DNA of 64,000 nucleotides from Nymphaea colorata (GCF_008831285.2 NC_045142.1:3975501-4039500), one strand, 5' to 3'; positions 1 through 12,920 are shown, counted from the first letter of the stretch. Numbers and translations: made by a program. The notes: generated by a model from the letters alone, not told the origin.

Positions 1-2865
1 CACAATAGCACAGATTCTACATACATATCAACTTAAAACCTAAGACCTTAAAATGCAAAACATATAAAAATTAGTAAAAGTAAGTAAACAGACAAAGGTA
101 GAAAGCTAATATTAAGACATAGGAAAGCAACTTAACAACAAATAGAATAAAATATCTATATTACCAAAATAAGAATACAACAAGTATTGCGGTCAACTCG
201 ATTTTGAAACTTTACAAGATTTGCCTTCAATATCTTTTAATTGAAAAAAACATAAAACATGCATCTTGAAGTGCTGGTCATATCTGAGAAATTGTTTCTG
301 TCCTAATCAAATCAATGCTTTAGGTTCAAAGGGAAGTCCTTCTAACATAACAGTAATCAAAGTACTTTTTAGTAACTTTGTTTATTTTTCAAAATAAAAT
401 AATGCAAGAATGAGAGAAAAAAGTCACATGCTTAAAAACATGAAACAATGAAAAAGTAGACTATTATGAAAGGCACAGAAAAAGTCAGGAATATCTTGGG
501 TAGCATTTTTATTTTTGTTGGTCTGAATCATGGTGACATATAACTCCAACATGTCAAAAGTATCCCAATATTATTGTCATTTTGACACTAATTGATAACA
601 TTGGCAAAATCTCCTGACATTTTCAAAATATCAGCAGATTTGCCAATATTATCAGCTGGTGTCGAAATGGCAATCTTGGGATATTTGCAAAATGTTGGAG
701 TTATATGTCACTATGATTCAGAACAGGGATTATGAAGAAGACAAAGCTTTACAACTTTCATTATTCCAGCCGACTCATTATCGAACAGGAGCCAGAAGTA
801 CCATGAGAAGAAAGTAGACACCTAAATAAGTTTCAGTACATGAGGTACAAAGTTAACTGCAAATTTGAGAAGCATAAAGAGTCACATGAGGAGTCACGAG
901 ACATGGAGATGCCAGTTTCTGATTTGTAAATGATAATGATCCTGCCTTTAATGCCAGCCATGACAACAATTGATAAGAAAAATATGATCCAAGTTCAGTG
1001 CTATTCTCCTTACTGTTAGCGCTGCTATCCATACATACCTTGAACTCTGTATATTCTACACTACAAAAGCTGCAGAATGCCTTTTTAGCATTTTGGTTTC
1101 TAGCTGGTCTTACAAACTATTTGCAAGCAGACCCATATAGTAGTAAGCTAACTCAAACTACAGTTTTTAGTATTTACCATTAAAGATAAAAATCGGCAAA
1201 ATTATTTTGTTTATAGTACCTTCCAAGTATGAGATGCAATAAATATACACTTACCTCAAGAAAGCATAATAATATTAAACTATCAATTACATAAAAGGCA
1301 CTAAACAGAAAATGAAATAATGGAAAACCATTCATATGCAGACATGAAAAAAAATATATTGGGTCTTTGTCTTCACTTAAGATGGCCATGCACAAGAATC
1401 CAAATGCTGATGCAGGATATATCTTTATATTAGTTACAAAAGATAATGTATTCCCTGTGATCTTGGTGAAGGATTGGAGAGTTAAGCGAAATGAGGACAC
1501 AACATATGCATATAATCATTAATGGCCCAAAATTTTTAAAAAAATAGAGGTATGATCCATATATTTAAACATAAAACAGCAGAGATGTAACCAAAAATTC
1601 ACATATTCGTTAAAAAATATAATGTGCAGGATAACAAACTTTATAGATGATGGAAATTCAAACCCTGCTAGCTAGTGAATATTTCCATAATGTGATTATG
1701 TAAAATGCACCTACTATCAGGTCACTTTGCCCATAATGCACACCTACACAATTTGCATGTGTGAATCCATTTCTTTTCTTATCTATATGCATATATAGAT
1801 GACAGGATATTACTCCTCAAAATAAAAACAAAAAGGGGACATCCACATGATGCCTTTCACATGCCGCCATTCCAGCGTCATAAGCATTGAAGCATTCGAT
1901 ACCAGAACAAGTCACTTACTAACCAGAATGATTAATAATTTAATACATGATATTAACAACAACTATTTCACCATCAAATAGCTTCCCTTCCTCATTTCAA
2001 CAGCATGTGGGACAACAAACCTTCATAAGCATTTAGCTTTTGTTGAACCTTTCAGAAACAGTCTTTCATGTCAACTAATCATATACATGACATGGAAGCT
2101 GATTTACTGCAACTTATCTTCTTTGTCCCAAGCCTACGTGTCTTACGATCATACACCATGTTCATGTGGCTTAAGTGAGCTGATGTAGTAATCTATCTAC
2201 GTTAGCACATTGTTCGTGCAATTGACCAGTGAAACCCCTCCCAGGGAAAAACTTGTCAGTAACAATGCAGATGACTGACGTGACCAGAACCAACATCTAA
2301 CACGTGTGAGCTGACCTTAACTCATTCGTGATACCAATTAGTGATGACGCTGCTGAACTTACACAAATCAGATAAAAAAAAATTAAAACTCGCCCTTCAA
2401 CTAGACGCGATCAAGATAAGACCTAGATACTCGGATTATGAAGCTTTGTTCTATATGATAGCTGAAAACTGTAAAGAACCAATACTTTTCATTAGCTCTT
2501 ATCCCCAACATTAAAGAAGCAAATGAGAGTTTCTACAGTAAACGAGTAACATAAAGGGATTATCTGTCTCCCACAGATAGAGAGCAATCAGCACTCAACA
2601 GCAAGATAACTGACACATGGATATTCAAGCAACAAGCACTATGAACCGAAACAAGAACTGCAGAAAAAACTAAAACAAAAAAGGGAAAAGAAAGAGGTAA
2701 CATAAGAATGGTCATCCGGAGATACATCAACCACAATAACAAGGACGACCCATTTCACAGTAGAAGCTCTTGTATGAAAAGAAAATATGAAATAATACAA
2801 GAAAGAAGAAAACTAAACAATCAATGAAAATACAAAAGAGAGAGTGACAAAGAAGAGAAGACTAC
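1..2865. other. AT-rich non-coding stretch, possible ALP1-like intron
   Basis: I recognise no protein-coding exon here on either strand. If the ALP1-like exon at 2866-2992 is spliced, this stretch is the start of its downstream intron, because that gene reads on the minus strand towards position 1. The only structured item is the fold-back element at 522-722. The short open frames show no family motif. Confidence 0.4.
522..722. mobile_element. 201-bp fold-back (MITE-like) element
   Basis: The left arm begins TCTGAATCATGGTGACATAT at 522, and the right arm ending at 722 is its near-exact reverse complement. The complementarity runs through almost the whole element with scattered mismatches, so one strand would fold into a hairpin of roughly 100 bp per arm. 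No transposase frame lies inside. I see no convincing target-site duplication, so the superfamily is unknown; long arms of this kind are seen in Mutator-like and fold-back MITEs. It lies in the possible intron of the ALP1-like gene. Confidence 0.75.
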
Positions 2866-2992
2866 CACTAATCCGACGAGAGAGACCATCCCACCAATCT
2901 GCTGGGTCCTGCTCCTGGGCAGGAACCTTATCACCATTGATCTGCTTCTCGATCTTCCTCCTTTTCTTAGCTGCCCCTCTGACCGGGCCCAT
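2866..2992 (-). CDS. ALP1-like / HARBI1-type domesticated transposase, first exon only
   Basis: The 42 complete codons start MGPVRGAAKKRRKIEKQING, followed by an acidic and Gln stretch and then PADWWDGLSRRISG. From memory, this matches the start of plant ANTAGONIST OF LIKE HETEROCHROMATIN PROTEIN 1-like proteins (MGP..., a Lys/Arg-rich segment, then DWWD.F..RI.G). ALP1 proteins derive from PIF/Harbinger transposases and are associated with Polycomb silencing in Arabidopsis. The start at 2992 is preferred over an in-frame ATG at 3034 because it is the family start. A possible donor (G|GTAGTC, phase 1) follows at 2865. The roughly 350-residue DDE nuclease part is absent from 1-2865, so it is either beyond the window edge behind an intron longer than 2.8 kb, or lost. 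Truncation at the window edge cannot be told from a pseudogene. Confidence 0.6.
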
Positions 2993-5900
2993 CACGAAGA
3001 ATTCACCAAATCGGCCACAACCAAACAACACCAAGTAACGAAAAAAATTTACCTCGGACTCTATGAACTACAGCCTTAAGAATCCCAATTTGGGCAGCAG
3101 GGAGACAGAGACAGAGAGATGGGTATTTTACTAATAGTGAACTAGAGAAGAATGCAAGAGAGAGAAAGAAAAGACGCGGTCGGACCAATCATGCATGAGT
3201 CCACATTATATCATAAAAAGCACCGCTCTCGCTCTTTCTCTCCCTCTCTGGAGTTTCAGAATGAGTTCCATGGCATGCAAGAAGAAAACAGAGAGAGAGG
3301 GTCTCACCTCTATAGACACAGAATCCACCAAACACAAATACGGTAACGAGAGAGAGAGAAAGACTCGAAAAAACGACTCGCAGATGGAGGGAAGTGATGT
3401 CCCACATAATGCAAGTAAAACTTAACTACATAAATGACATTATTATTATTAAAGTCAATGTATTTATTGATATTTTTCACAATCAGAACATAAACGCCCC
3501 TCGAACAATGTAAAACTACCATTCCAATCGAGCGATAAAAGAAGGGGACATGCTTGTAGCTTAGCCTTTGTTTAGTGCCTTTTTTGGGAACTACTTCCTC
3601 CCTGATTGTGCTTCGCATGAAGATAAAGAAGTAAACTAAGGACGATACTGCCTCTTTTCCTTTATTCCTGTCCATTTCGGATCTTTTCTTTTCTTCCATT
3701 ATCCCGAAAAAATGAGAAATCCATACATATCCTGAAACGATGTGCAGTTTTTACTTTTTGGCTTTAGCAACCGAAGCACAATGCAGTTTCCGATATTGGG
3801 TTGAGGGAATTTCCAACTTGGGCTGACTGGTGCATGAAGTGGGAAAATGGGAACTACCCACTTACAGCAGGATTCGTACTTGGATCACTTAAAATCATGA
3901 ACAATGGGATTTCCATCCGATTTAACGAAATCAAGAAAACATAAAATCCTGAAACCATGTCCTAATATTACGTTCTTAAATAAAATTTTTTGTTTGGTCA
4001 TAAGGTAATCCAAAGAAACTATTGCCTTCAAATAAGTTTTCATTTTTAATTCAAAGAAACTGCACCCAAGACGTAAGACTTAATGTCGCCTCTAGGTCCT
4101 CTAGAAAGCCTCAATTTCCTTGTTCTTTTTATGAACAAAAATTTTTTTGCAAATTTTTTACTTAAGGTAGTGTTTGGATGGCATATTGGAAACATGATTT
4201 TTCAGAAAACTTGGTTTTATAAATTCGATTTTTTAATGAGTTTTTAAAAACATCTTTTTTGTATTTGGGTAGACAGGCAAAAAATGGTTTTTAGATGAAT
4301 AACTTAAGAGGGTAGTTTTTTCACTCCCATATGAAAACAAAGCTCCAAACAAGCAACAAAAAGGCATTTGAGGCAAACAAAAGAGTGTTTTGTCTCCAAA
4401 ACCCCTTTTTTGGGTGAGTGTCCACACAAGCAAGTGCTCCCTTAGCTCATGTAAGTGAATCTGTCTTTGAAAGACCAAAATTCAAATATGTTTACCATAA
4501 AATCCAACTTTGATATTTAAATCTATGTCAGATTGTGGATGCATACAACAGTTGAATTCAGTTATGAAATTGCATGCTAGACCCTTGACTACTTTATCCA
4601 TGACGAATGATCTTAGCTGGTTCATACAAACAGTTGAAAACATTGGTTGGTTCATACAAACAGTTGAAAAAAAAAAAGATGGAAAATTTTAGTCATTTGA
4701 GTTTTAATTCACTCATTTTCTCATTTCTCTCAAAAATATTAATGTAAACAAAATCAAGGGTTAAAATCATTCCTAATGAATTTATTTTGTGTGTGTGTGT
4801 ATATATATATATATATAATTTATTTATATGTATATGGTGAATTTATAAGTTAACAGGAAATCTTGATGTTTAGGCGTCGTTGGCGTTACTTTTTCTGTGG
4901 TTTTTCGAGCAGAAAGTTTCAGACAACATCTGTAGCTTTATTAAAAACCGCTGTATTCAGCGAGCACAGCATTGCTGCATGGGGGAGTGTGTCGAGCCAT
5001 GTGAGAGTTGCTGACAAGCCCCAACTTATTGCACGATTTCCAAATCCAGCCTTAAACTTTAGAAACAATTCATTGATCTCAGAGCTTTTCCGTTTGGGAT
5101 GGGTTTGCGTTGAACAATGATCGAGTGATACTGCTACTAATGACGTGCAAATAAGGTTGGATTGGCATATATCCAGATCGGGTCAGTATATCCAAAAAAT
5201 CTGTCTCGAATCTGACCCATTTGGATCTTGATTCTTTAGTTGAAGATCATATAGAAGATCCATATCACTCAGACCGATCCGGGGCGAGGGCAGTTACGGC
5301 AACCGAACTTTTGTAAACAGATTTTTCAAATAATCTAATCCAGAATTGTAAGTTGAATGCACTTTTGTCTTAAGGGGTGTAGCGCAATTGGGCGGAAGGC
5401 GGGTCACGTTTAAGGGGCTCGAGATTTGAATCATGTGGTTCTTGTCGTGTTTTAGTGTGTGAGCTGCAAACAGTAACAAACACGATACTCGAGTTGAAAG
5501 ATAAAGGATATATCATAATAAGCCTATTAAATCCTAAAAGCAAGTTAAAATCTTGAAAATAGTCCAAACAGTTTACATCCTTCAATCTTTTTCAAGGCAA
5601 TTAATGAATGCCCAAATATGAAAATGTTCGGCTTCCTAAAAATGTCAAGTTTTTCATATGTATATAAAGATCAAGATTCATGATAGGTGTTACACTATGA
5701 TACTGACTTCTTTTAGTTTCTGGACTTGGCGATCAAGTTGTCTTGGACTTGTTTGATAACTGGCCAGACATTGGCAGGCCCTTGTAATGAAAATCTATTG
5801 CCCTGTTTGAATGTGTGGACAACTTAATTTCTCCTTGACTTGGCGTCATGTATAACTTCTTCACCGTGGAATGTGCCTATGGACAAGTCGTCCATGAGAA

Positions 5901-6129
5901 AATTTTCCTTTGATTAAAGAACTGTTCTATATCTTGGATATTCGTCATTTTTATTTCCAGATAGCCCAATGTATCCAAAATTTAGGTCAAAACTGGGTCC
6001 TATGCGGTTAAAATTGACCTAATGTGCATATCAAATCCAATCATTTACATTGGTAGAAAATCTAGGTTGAAATTGGATCTTGAATATATATATATATATA
6101 TGAAACCACTTGTGTACAAGACAAAAACT
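2993..6129. other. Intergenic, AT-rich, no gene seen
   Basis: This is the 5' flank of the ALP1-like exon followed by non-coding DNA. A 23-bp segment (TGGTTCATACAAACAGTTG...) is present twice, at 4619 and 4650. A short (GT)n(AT)n tract lies at about 4788-4817. The stretch around 4160-4450 begins AAGGTAGTGTTTGGATGGC, a typical MITE-like end, but I could not pair it with a second end. The open frames in this stretch are short and resemble nothing I know. Confidence 0.5.
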
Positions 6130-6540
6130 AGACCAATTAAATTTAATTATTTAAAATATTTTTTTTGCAATCTAAACTTATAAATATAATGTTAAGAGTG
6201 ACTTGGTGATAAACATATATTAAGTTAGTTGTTTTCTTACTTAAGTACTGTTTTTTTTAATAATAAAAATATGAATGCCTCCTATAACATCCAAATTTTG
6301 TATTACAAATATCAATTTTTTTTAATTGGTTTCTTACTTAAGTACTGTTTTTTTTAATAATAGAAATATGAATGGCTCGTATAACATCAAAATTTGGTAT
6401 CAAAAAGATCATTTTTTTTTTACAAAAATGACTTAAACTAAAATTAGTGTATATAAACACATTAAAGGGTTTAGATTTTGTTTGAATCACTTTTTAACAT
6501 GAATTTAAGAGGTCTGGTTTTCATCTCTTACCCTGAGATA
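6130..6540 (+). repeat. Dispersed AT-rich repeat, copy 1, with internal duplication
   Basis: This copy shares a series of words in the same order with 16540-16860 and 56210-56530: a core near AAACATATATTAAGTTAGTT, a middle near ACTTAAACTAAAA, and an end near AAGAGGTCTGGTTTTCATC. All three copies lie in the same orientation. Inside this copy a 97-bp unit beginning TTTCTTACTTAAGTACTG occurs twice, at 6233 and 6330. It has no coding capacity, and the class is unknown. Confidence 0.5.
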
Positions 6541-6891
6541 TCAGTGAAGATTTCCGCAACAACGATATCATTGAAAATTTCATATCCAGGGATTTAAGGT
6601 CAGACCCCTTCCTTCCCTCCCTCCCAGTCCGACTTTTTGTGCGAGGTTCTAGTCCATATTCAGGATTTCAAATCCTCATTTTTACACTACCGAAATCCAT
6701 TGTCTATTTATTATGAAGATCTCACATATAAGAGATTTCTTATATCAGCCTCAAATCTGAAACATCCTCTAGGGTCCATTGACCGTTAAGAACATTATAT
6801 GAATGTTTCATGAACCTACCTCAATAAGCCTTTTAAAATTTAAGCAAACACAAAGAGATTGGCATGAGGGAAGCAGGCATTGGTTGTTAAT

Positions 6892-7362
6892 GAGGATGCG
6901 CAACGAGCCGAGCCAACTCGGGCTCAGCTCGAACTCACTCAAAAAAACTCTGCTCGTGCTCGACTCGTTCTCGACTCGTTTATAAACAAGCTGAGTTCGA
7001 GCTCACAAAGATACTCGAGATGATAAACGAGTCGAGTTAGAGTTTCATGAAACTCGACTCATTTATACTCGAGTTCGAGTTTCATGAACTCAACTCGTTT
7101 ATACTCAGAAGGTACTCTACGTAATACTACCAAAACATGTTCACTGGTTTTAATTCTAGGGGTAAAACAAACTTTCACAAGTTACACGAGTTAAACGATG
7201 GGTTAACACTTACATGAGTTAAACAAGCTAATGCTTACACGAGTTAACCCCTAAACAAGTTAAATGGGTTAAGCGAATAGAGTTCAAGTTCTGAGTTTTT
7301 TGAGTCAGAGTCAAGATCGAGCTGGCCAAGCTCGGGCTCAACTCGGCTCGTGTGCATCCTAG
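6892..7362. mobile_element. hAT-like non-autonomous TIR element rich in CTCGAG/ACTCG words
   Basis: The left end reads AGGATGCGCAACGAGCCGAG. The reverse complement of the right end reads AGGATGCACACGAGCCGAG. The interior is built from repeated GAGCTCG, ACTCG and CGAGTT words in both orientations. Possible degenerate 8-bp target duplications are TTGTTAAT (6884-6891) and TTGTGAAG (7363-7370), six of eight matching. No transposase frame is present. It resembles the elements at 13096 and 62307 in style. Confidence 0.6.
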
Positions 7363-8083
7363 TTGTGAAGCCAACAAACTCAATTGAAACTCCATCATGA
7401 ATCAAACTGTATTAGCCTTAGGGTTTTATAACTGGAGAGTAGGCAAGAAAGAAAAGTCAACACCTTATCTTTGCAACTTGTTCTCCACCTACAGTTGCAG
7501 CCATTGATAGTGATGTCACTGTTGGGCTATTGCAAACTTGCGACCTTAAGCCTTAAATTCAACAGTTCAGGTAAATAGATGAGATATTTAACAGGACTTT
7601 GGGTAAATACCTGGCATGAATTGACAGGTGTCGACAAATTAATGCTGGGGCTTGATTCCTAAACTGGACAGCTGTTATTGGAAATCGTTTGGATTCTGGC
7701 AATCAAATTGGGGCACCGCCACTGGAGTGGCACCAATTGACATGTCCCTAAGATCCTTCTTTTTTTAATTGCTTTTGTTTGCTACTCAGACGTTGAAATA
7801 ATGGACAATCTCTAGACTTTTCTTTGGTATCTCAAAGAGAAAAAGAGAGAACAGGCCTTCTTTATGCTGTTTATGTCATTCAGTTACATGATGAGAGGTC
7901 GAGCATTCAGACGGCTGAAGGATTTTTAGCCTCTCGCCTTTTCTGTCTAATATATATATATATATATATAAAATAAAAGCTGAAATCTTCTAGCTATCTT
8001 GAGTTTCTTCAAATCATGGTCACCCAATACAATGTACAATACATCAACAATGTGTTGTGAGAGGTCCGGGAATTCTGCGGACC

Positions 8084-8226
8084 AGGTTTGGCTGGAAGAA
8101 TCCTTCGGCCTTTCACAGCATATAACTCAATGCATGTATGAGAGCATGCATTGTTAAAATGATACCTTGATGAGGAGGGGTCAGGTTTGGCAATCCTTCG
8201 GCCTTTCACAGCATATAACTCAATGC
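8084..8226 (+). repeat. Two-copy direct repeat, about 93-bp period
   Basis: The words CAGGTTTGGC and AATCCTTCGGCCTTTCACAG, followed by CATATAACTCAATGCA, occur at about 8084-8134 and again at about 8181-8226. The first copy has an extra 6-bp insert after TTTGGC. The high identity suggests a recent local duplication. It is non-coding. Confidence 0.8.
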
Positions 8227-8368
8227 AGTTATGTGAATGTGGTTTTTAGAGTCACACATCCATCTAACCAAGGCTGTCTCTAACATGATATACAATTAAG
8301 AGAAAAACAAGTAGAAAAATGTGGTACATGTTTTTGTCATTTATTATTAGTTTACACTTTTTTATCCT

Positions 8369-8370
<2 letters not shown>

Positions 8371-8428
<58 letters not shown>
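8371..8428. repeat. (AT)n microsatellite
   Basis: This is a nearly pure AT dinucleotide tract, followed by an imperfect GT/GA-rich tail to about 8470. Confidence 0.95.
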
Positions 8429-8432
<4 letters not shown>

Positions 8433-11400
8433 GAGTATGTGTGTGTGTCTGAGAGAGAATGAGAGTGAGAAACAAATGTCTCTTCTAAAAGATATTTGAA
8501 ACTTTTGAACTTAGCTTTTATATTTGCAACTTAATTTTTATGTTCGAGCATAAATGATGCACACAAGTATTTATATGAAGGTCTTATATATATTACACTT
8601 TTAAATAGATTATGGAATTCAATCGTATCATCCACTCATTCAAGCTTGTTATGATAAGACACCCGCTTTTGTCCTAAAATATTCTCCAATAGTTAAAAGT
8701 TGATGCATGACACTCTTGAATTGACCATCCAATCAAATAAGTTTAGCCTATTCTAGTGACAAACTAGTTTTGAAGCAGCCTAAGGAGGGCACATGCCCCT
8801 GTAAGAGACATTAAGTAAACTTGCAATTATTTCCAAAGTTGAGTAAAAAAGGTTGTGCCTTATGAGGGTTTTGACTGTTGTTCAACCTCGAATACCTACC
8901 ATGGCCTGTGCTTGGATGAGAGCCGAAGCCCTTCCTTTCCTTTTGTCTCCGAGATCTAGGACCGTGTCAAATGCATATCAACTTAGTGTTGTCCTCTACT
9001 TCATAAGACTGAGGAACATAGTGTCCATGAAAACCAAACTAACGACATGTTCCTTTCTTTATGACCAGCTGACTAGCTATACTCTAAAATAAAATTCGAA
9101 AATGAATTTCTATTGATGATATCATTAAATAGAAAACGAGCTTGCTAACTAATTATGCAAGTGTTTGGTTAAAACCCCCTAAAAAAAAGTGTTTGATGGC
9201 TTGAACAATTTATCTAGGCTGCCCTTATCTTACATCATTCTTCTAAAAGTAATTTTTTATTTTTAGGTCTATCTTTTGCTTATAATTGAGAAAAAACTAC
9301 TTATTTGTGATTTTTTTAAAAGGGCATCTATTTTTTAGCAATAATAGGAGAGGGCATCTTAGACTTCTCTTTATCTACACGCGCGCCTCGGATCCATTGC
9401 CAAGGTTTGCAAGGCAACATATAAAAAAAAATGGAGAAGTGGGCAGCATAAGACAAAACTTCTCAAAAAGTGTGACATATCTCTTCATGGGCAAGTAAAA
9501 GTTCAATCATTAGTTAGATTCTCGTGGGCACTATTCTTTTGGAATCTAAATTATAGATGAGTTTTCCAACGCAATACTCGTGCTGAATTACATTTCATAA
9601 TTCAAACTCACGTTTTCTTTTTCACATGTTAGCAAAAGTTTATTCGATATTCTTGTGTGACAAATTTTGGGTAAAGAAGTTATACATGGCCTGCTTGTCT
9701 TAGATGATATTTTCAGAAGAAATTTTCTCCTTCACATGCATTTTTTAACTAAGAAATTTTGAATAAAATCCTTTTTTTTGCAATTTTGTTAATAAGGGCT
9801 ACACTTTTCATAAAAATTATGAAATAAAAGCTTAAAGTAAAATTCTTTAACTTGAGAAATGAAAAACCTTAGTTGCAATTTTTTTTTCAACATTACCTTC
9901 TGACACTAAATTACATTTTGATCATTTAACAAGTCACGTTTTCGGGTTTCCCAGTAACCGGAATTTATCTGAGAACCCTTGTTTGACAGTAACATGAAAA
10001 GTGCAATGCTTATTACTAAAACGATGGCAAAAAATAGCTGTTTAAACTTACACTTAAAAGGTATATTTCCCAAAAGAAAAATGAAAATTTCCCTTCTCTA
10101 TGATAACTAAAAAGAAAAAAGATCCTTATATAATGACACCTCTACCATACTAGTTTAACGGATCTGGACTTAGATCCGGTATAGCCAAATCAATAATGTC
10201 CTGATTGAAAGCAATCACATAATATAATTCTTTTGGGGTTCTTTGTCTTGCACGATATCGGCTGAAGATTTGACACCAAAGAATGTGGGTCCGAACCATG
10301 ATCCAGATTTACTTTTCTACTTGCTTTTGTTGTGCATAAGCCATTTTTATTTAGATCAGCAACGACAACAAAGATCCAAAAGCAATTACACGTGAAGCAT
10401 CAAAACAAATGAATGAAAGAGATGCCTTACTTACCAAAATTATTTTTTCCACGTATTTCTACCTAAAAAAATGCCTAATAATAAACAAAAATCCATGGAT
10501 CAAGGCCCAACTTGTCTTTTAATATTCTGTATGTGCAGCAGCCTCTCCATGATTAGCATGGGAATGTTGGTTTTCCTTTATATGTCTTTTGTCTTATTGG
10601 GAAATTTCCATTTTAAGCCCTGTTTTTCTATTATATTTTTGAACCATCATGATTTTTTTTTGAAAATTTCTTGGAAACCTTAATGTGGATTTGTCATTAT
10701 TGAAAAATTAGCACATGGAAAGGTTTTATACAAAAATGATGTAACTACTAGTGGTGGATCATAACCCACCTCCACTCAAAGCTGGTCATTGAGCTCGTTC
10801 GTATTAAACTTTATTAAATCCATCCCTCTTAAGCCTCAAGGGGCAGCTAGGGGTATGCAGCTAGGGGTATGTATAAAGCCTTGGTCAGGCTAGGGGTATA
10901 TATAAAGCCAGGTATGTAGTTCGATTTTCGTGGGCGCTATGCTCATGTGTTTTAAAATTGTAGGGCGCTCACTGACACTGATGCAGCCGAAAACCCTAGA
11001 GGCAAGGGGAATGGAGGGATTTTCGGGGGTCGCTTCGGGTGGTGGAATGATCCTCTCACTCACCCAAAAAGGCACACTCTTTTGCACAAGCGGACCTCTA
11101 CTAAGTCTTGAACAAAGCGTAGGGTTTGAATTGTAACAACCAGACCCACTATAACACTATACTCAAGCTCCTAATTTGATATATTTCAACCTGCTTTGTA
11201 ATAACTTTGATTCTTACTATAAAATAGCTAAAAACTACAATAAGTAATTATTTGGCCAACTTTCTTATAAACTCTAAACGGAAACTTTCTCAACTAATGA
11301 TTGTTATATGCCAAAAAAGACTATACACTATAGCCTATAACGAGAAACCAAGTGTTATGGGCAAAAAATGTTATGACCCGGCTCACTTCTATACCGGGTT

Positions 11401-12870
11401 CAAGTTCGTGGTCTAGTATTCTCAACCCATCCGTTAGTAGTTTTTGTTTATTTCTCAAAAGGGCTAGGAACCAAGTCAACCAATAACTTAACAACCTCTT
11501 TATAAGTCTCCCAAAATTTTTCTAATCTCATCTCAGACAGAACTAAACTTTGATACATTAACAAAAATGTTTGCTGGGCTGATTGAAGATCCCTAAAAAA
11601 AGGAAGAAAATTTTGGTATAGGTCCAAAAATGGCCGTATAAAATAATATGAGTTTCCCTCAGGTTAAACCATGGGAACACAGTTTTCCGTCTTTGACACG
11701 GAAATAGTTCTGAGTCTGTGTATGGAATTTTTGGTTTTTCCAACAACTCAAGTGTTTCCTAAGAAAGTGGTTATGGGTTTGGATCAAATCCAAACCTTTT
11801 AACCTACTTATTGGATGCAACCTAGCTGGATCCAGATATTGTATCGGGTCTCTAATGCTGGTCCGGGATCCAACTGCTACAGCAAATCATACATTACTTT
11901 TACTACTATTTGGACCCACTGACAGATTCAAATCAAAGTTCTGAAAGAATCGACTGTACTAAATCCGAATCTCACTGTTAGCAGGTCAATGATTGGCTGC
12001 TGAATCTGTCTAAAAGATCTGGATGCAGCGATCAGATACCTAACGTGAACCCGAACTTCGACATCCCTATCTCTGTTAAGTCGCTATAGGCAGGTCAGAT
12101 CAGCCATTGCTGAGATTGACCCAACAGGATTTCTCATATCCAAACCCAAACCAGGATTTGGACTCCACTAGAACTGTTTAAACCAAATCTGGATTTTGGA
12201 TTCAGTATCAACAACAAATCTGACCAGGATTTGGGATACTAATAGGATCCAAATCTTTCTTGCCAAACCTGAATACGGGTTTGCATCAGAGGTGGATCCA
12301 AAACACTGATCAATATCCAGAAAAATCAAAGAGTTTTTCTACCAGTCTGTAAGAAATCTACCCTTCCCAAGGATGAATTCTTGAACTTTGTCTCATTGCT
12401 TCACGTGAGGCCTAACTTTACACCTACTTGTTCCGGACCCGGTCCATATCAATCAATAATGGCTTGTTTTTACTAGCATGGTTCTTTGTCACAAGGACAG
12501 TTCATTTAATTACCATACTTAGTAAATTAAAAAAAATGATTTTAATAAGTTAATAATTTTCAAAAATTATGATAATTAAGGTCGCTAGCGCTTAACGTGT
12601 CTATAGTTCGTGTCCCTGTGTCCGCGGAACGGGGCTAACCATTGAAAGACATAAGTTTCTATTTGTAGATTGATTACTATTTTTCATTAATTTTCCTTTC
12701 ACCCATCAATGATTTACTTAAATTTGATGATCCCATGGTTCAAAACAGGCAGAATTTCCCAAACAGTTTTAGTGTGCAAAAGGGACAAAAACCCTAGTCA
12801 TCTAGGAAAGCATGACTTTCTTGTCATCTATTTTAGATAAATCTGTCTATGTAGATGTGATGTACATGAC

Positions 12871-12920
12871 TTTGCTAAGTGACAAGTTAAACCAGTTTGC
12901 TAAGTGACAAGTTAAACCAG
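12871..12920 (+). repeat. Exact 25-bp tandem duplication
   Basis: The 25-bp unit beginning TTTGCTAAGTGACAAG occupies 12871-12895 and is repeated without change at 12896-12920. It lies in non-coding DNA just upstream of the element at 13096. Confidence 0.9.

Noticed and set aside
1180-1500. A 106-codon minus frame as the missing ALP1-like second exon
   Set aside because: It is Phe/Leu-rich and shows none of the transposase blocks expected after the DWWD segment; it also stops far too early.
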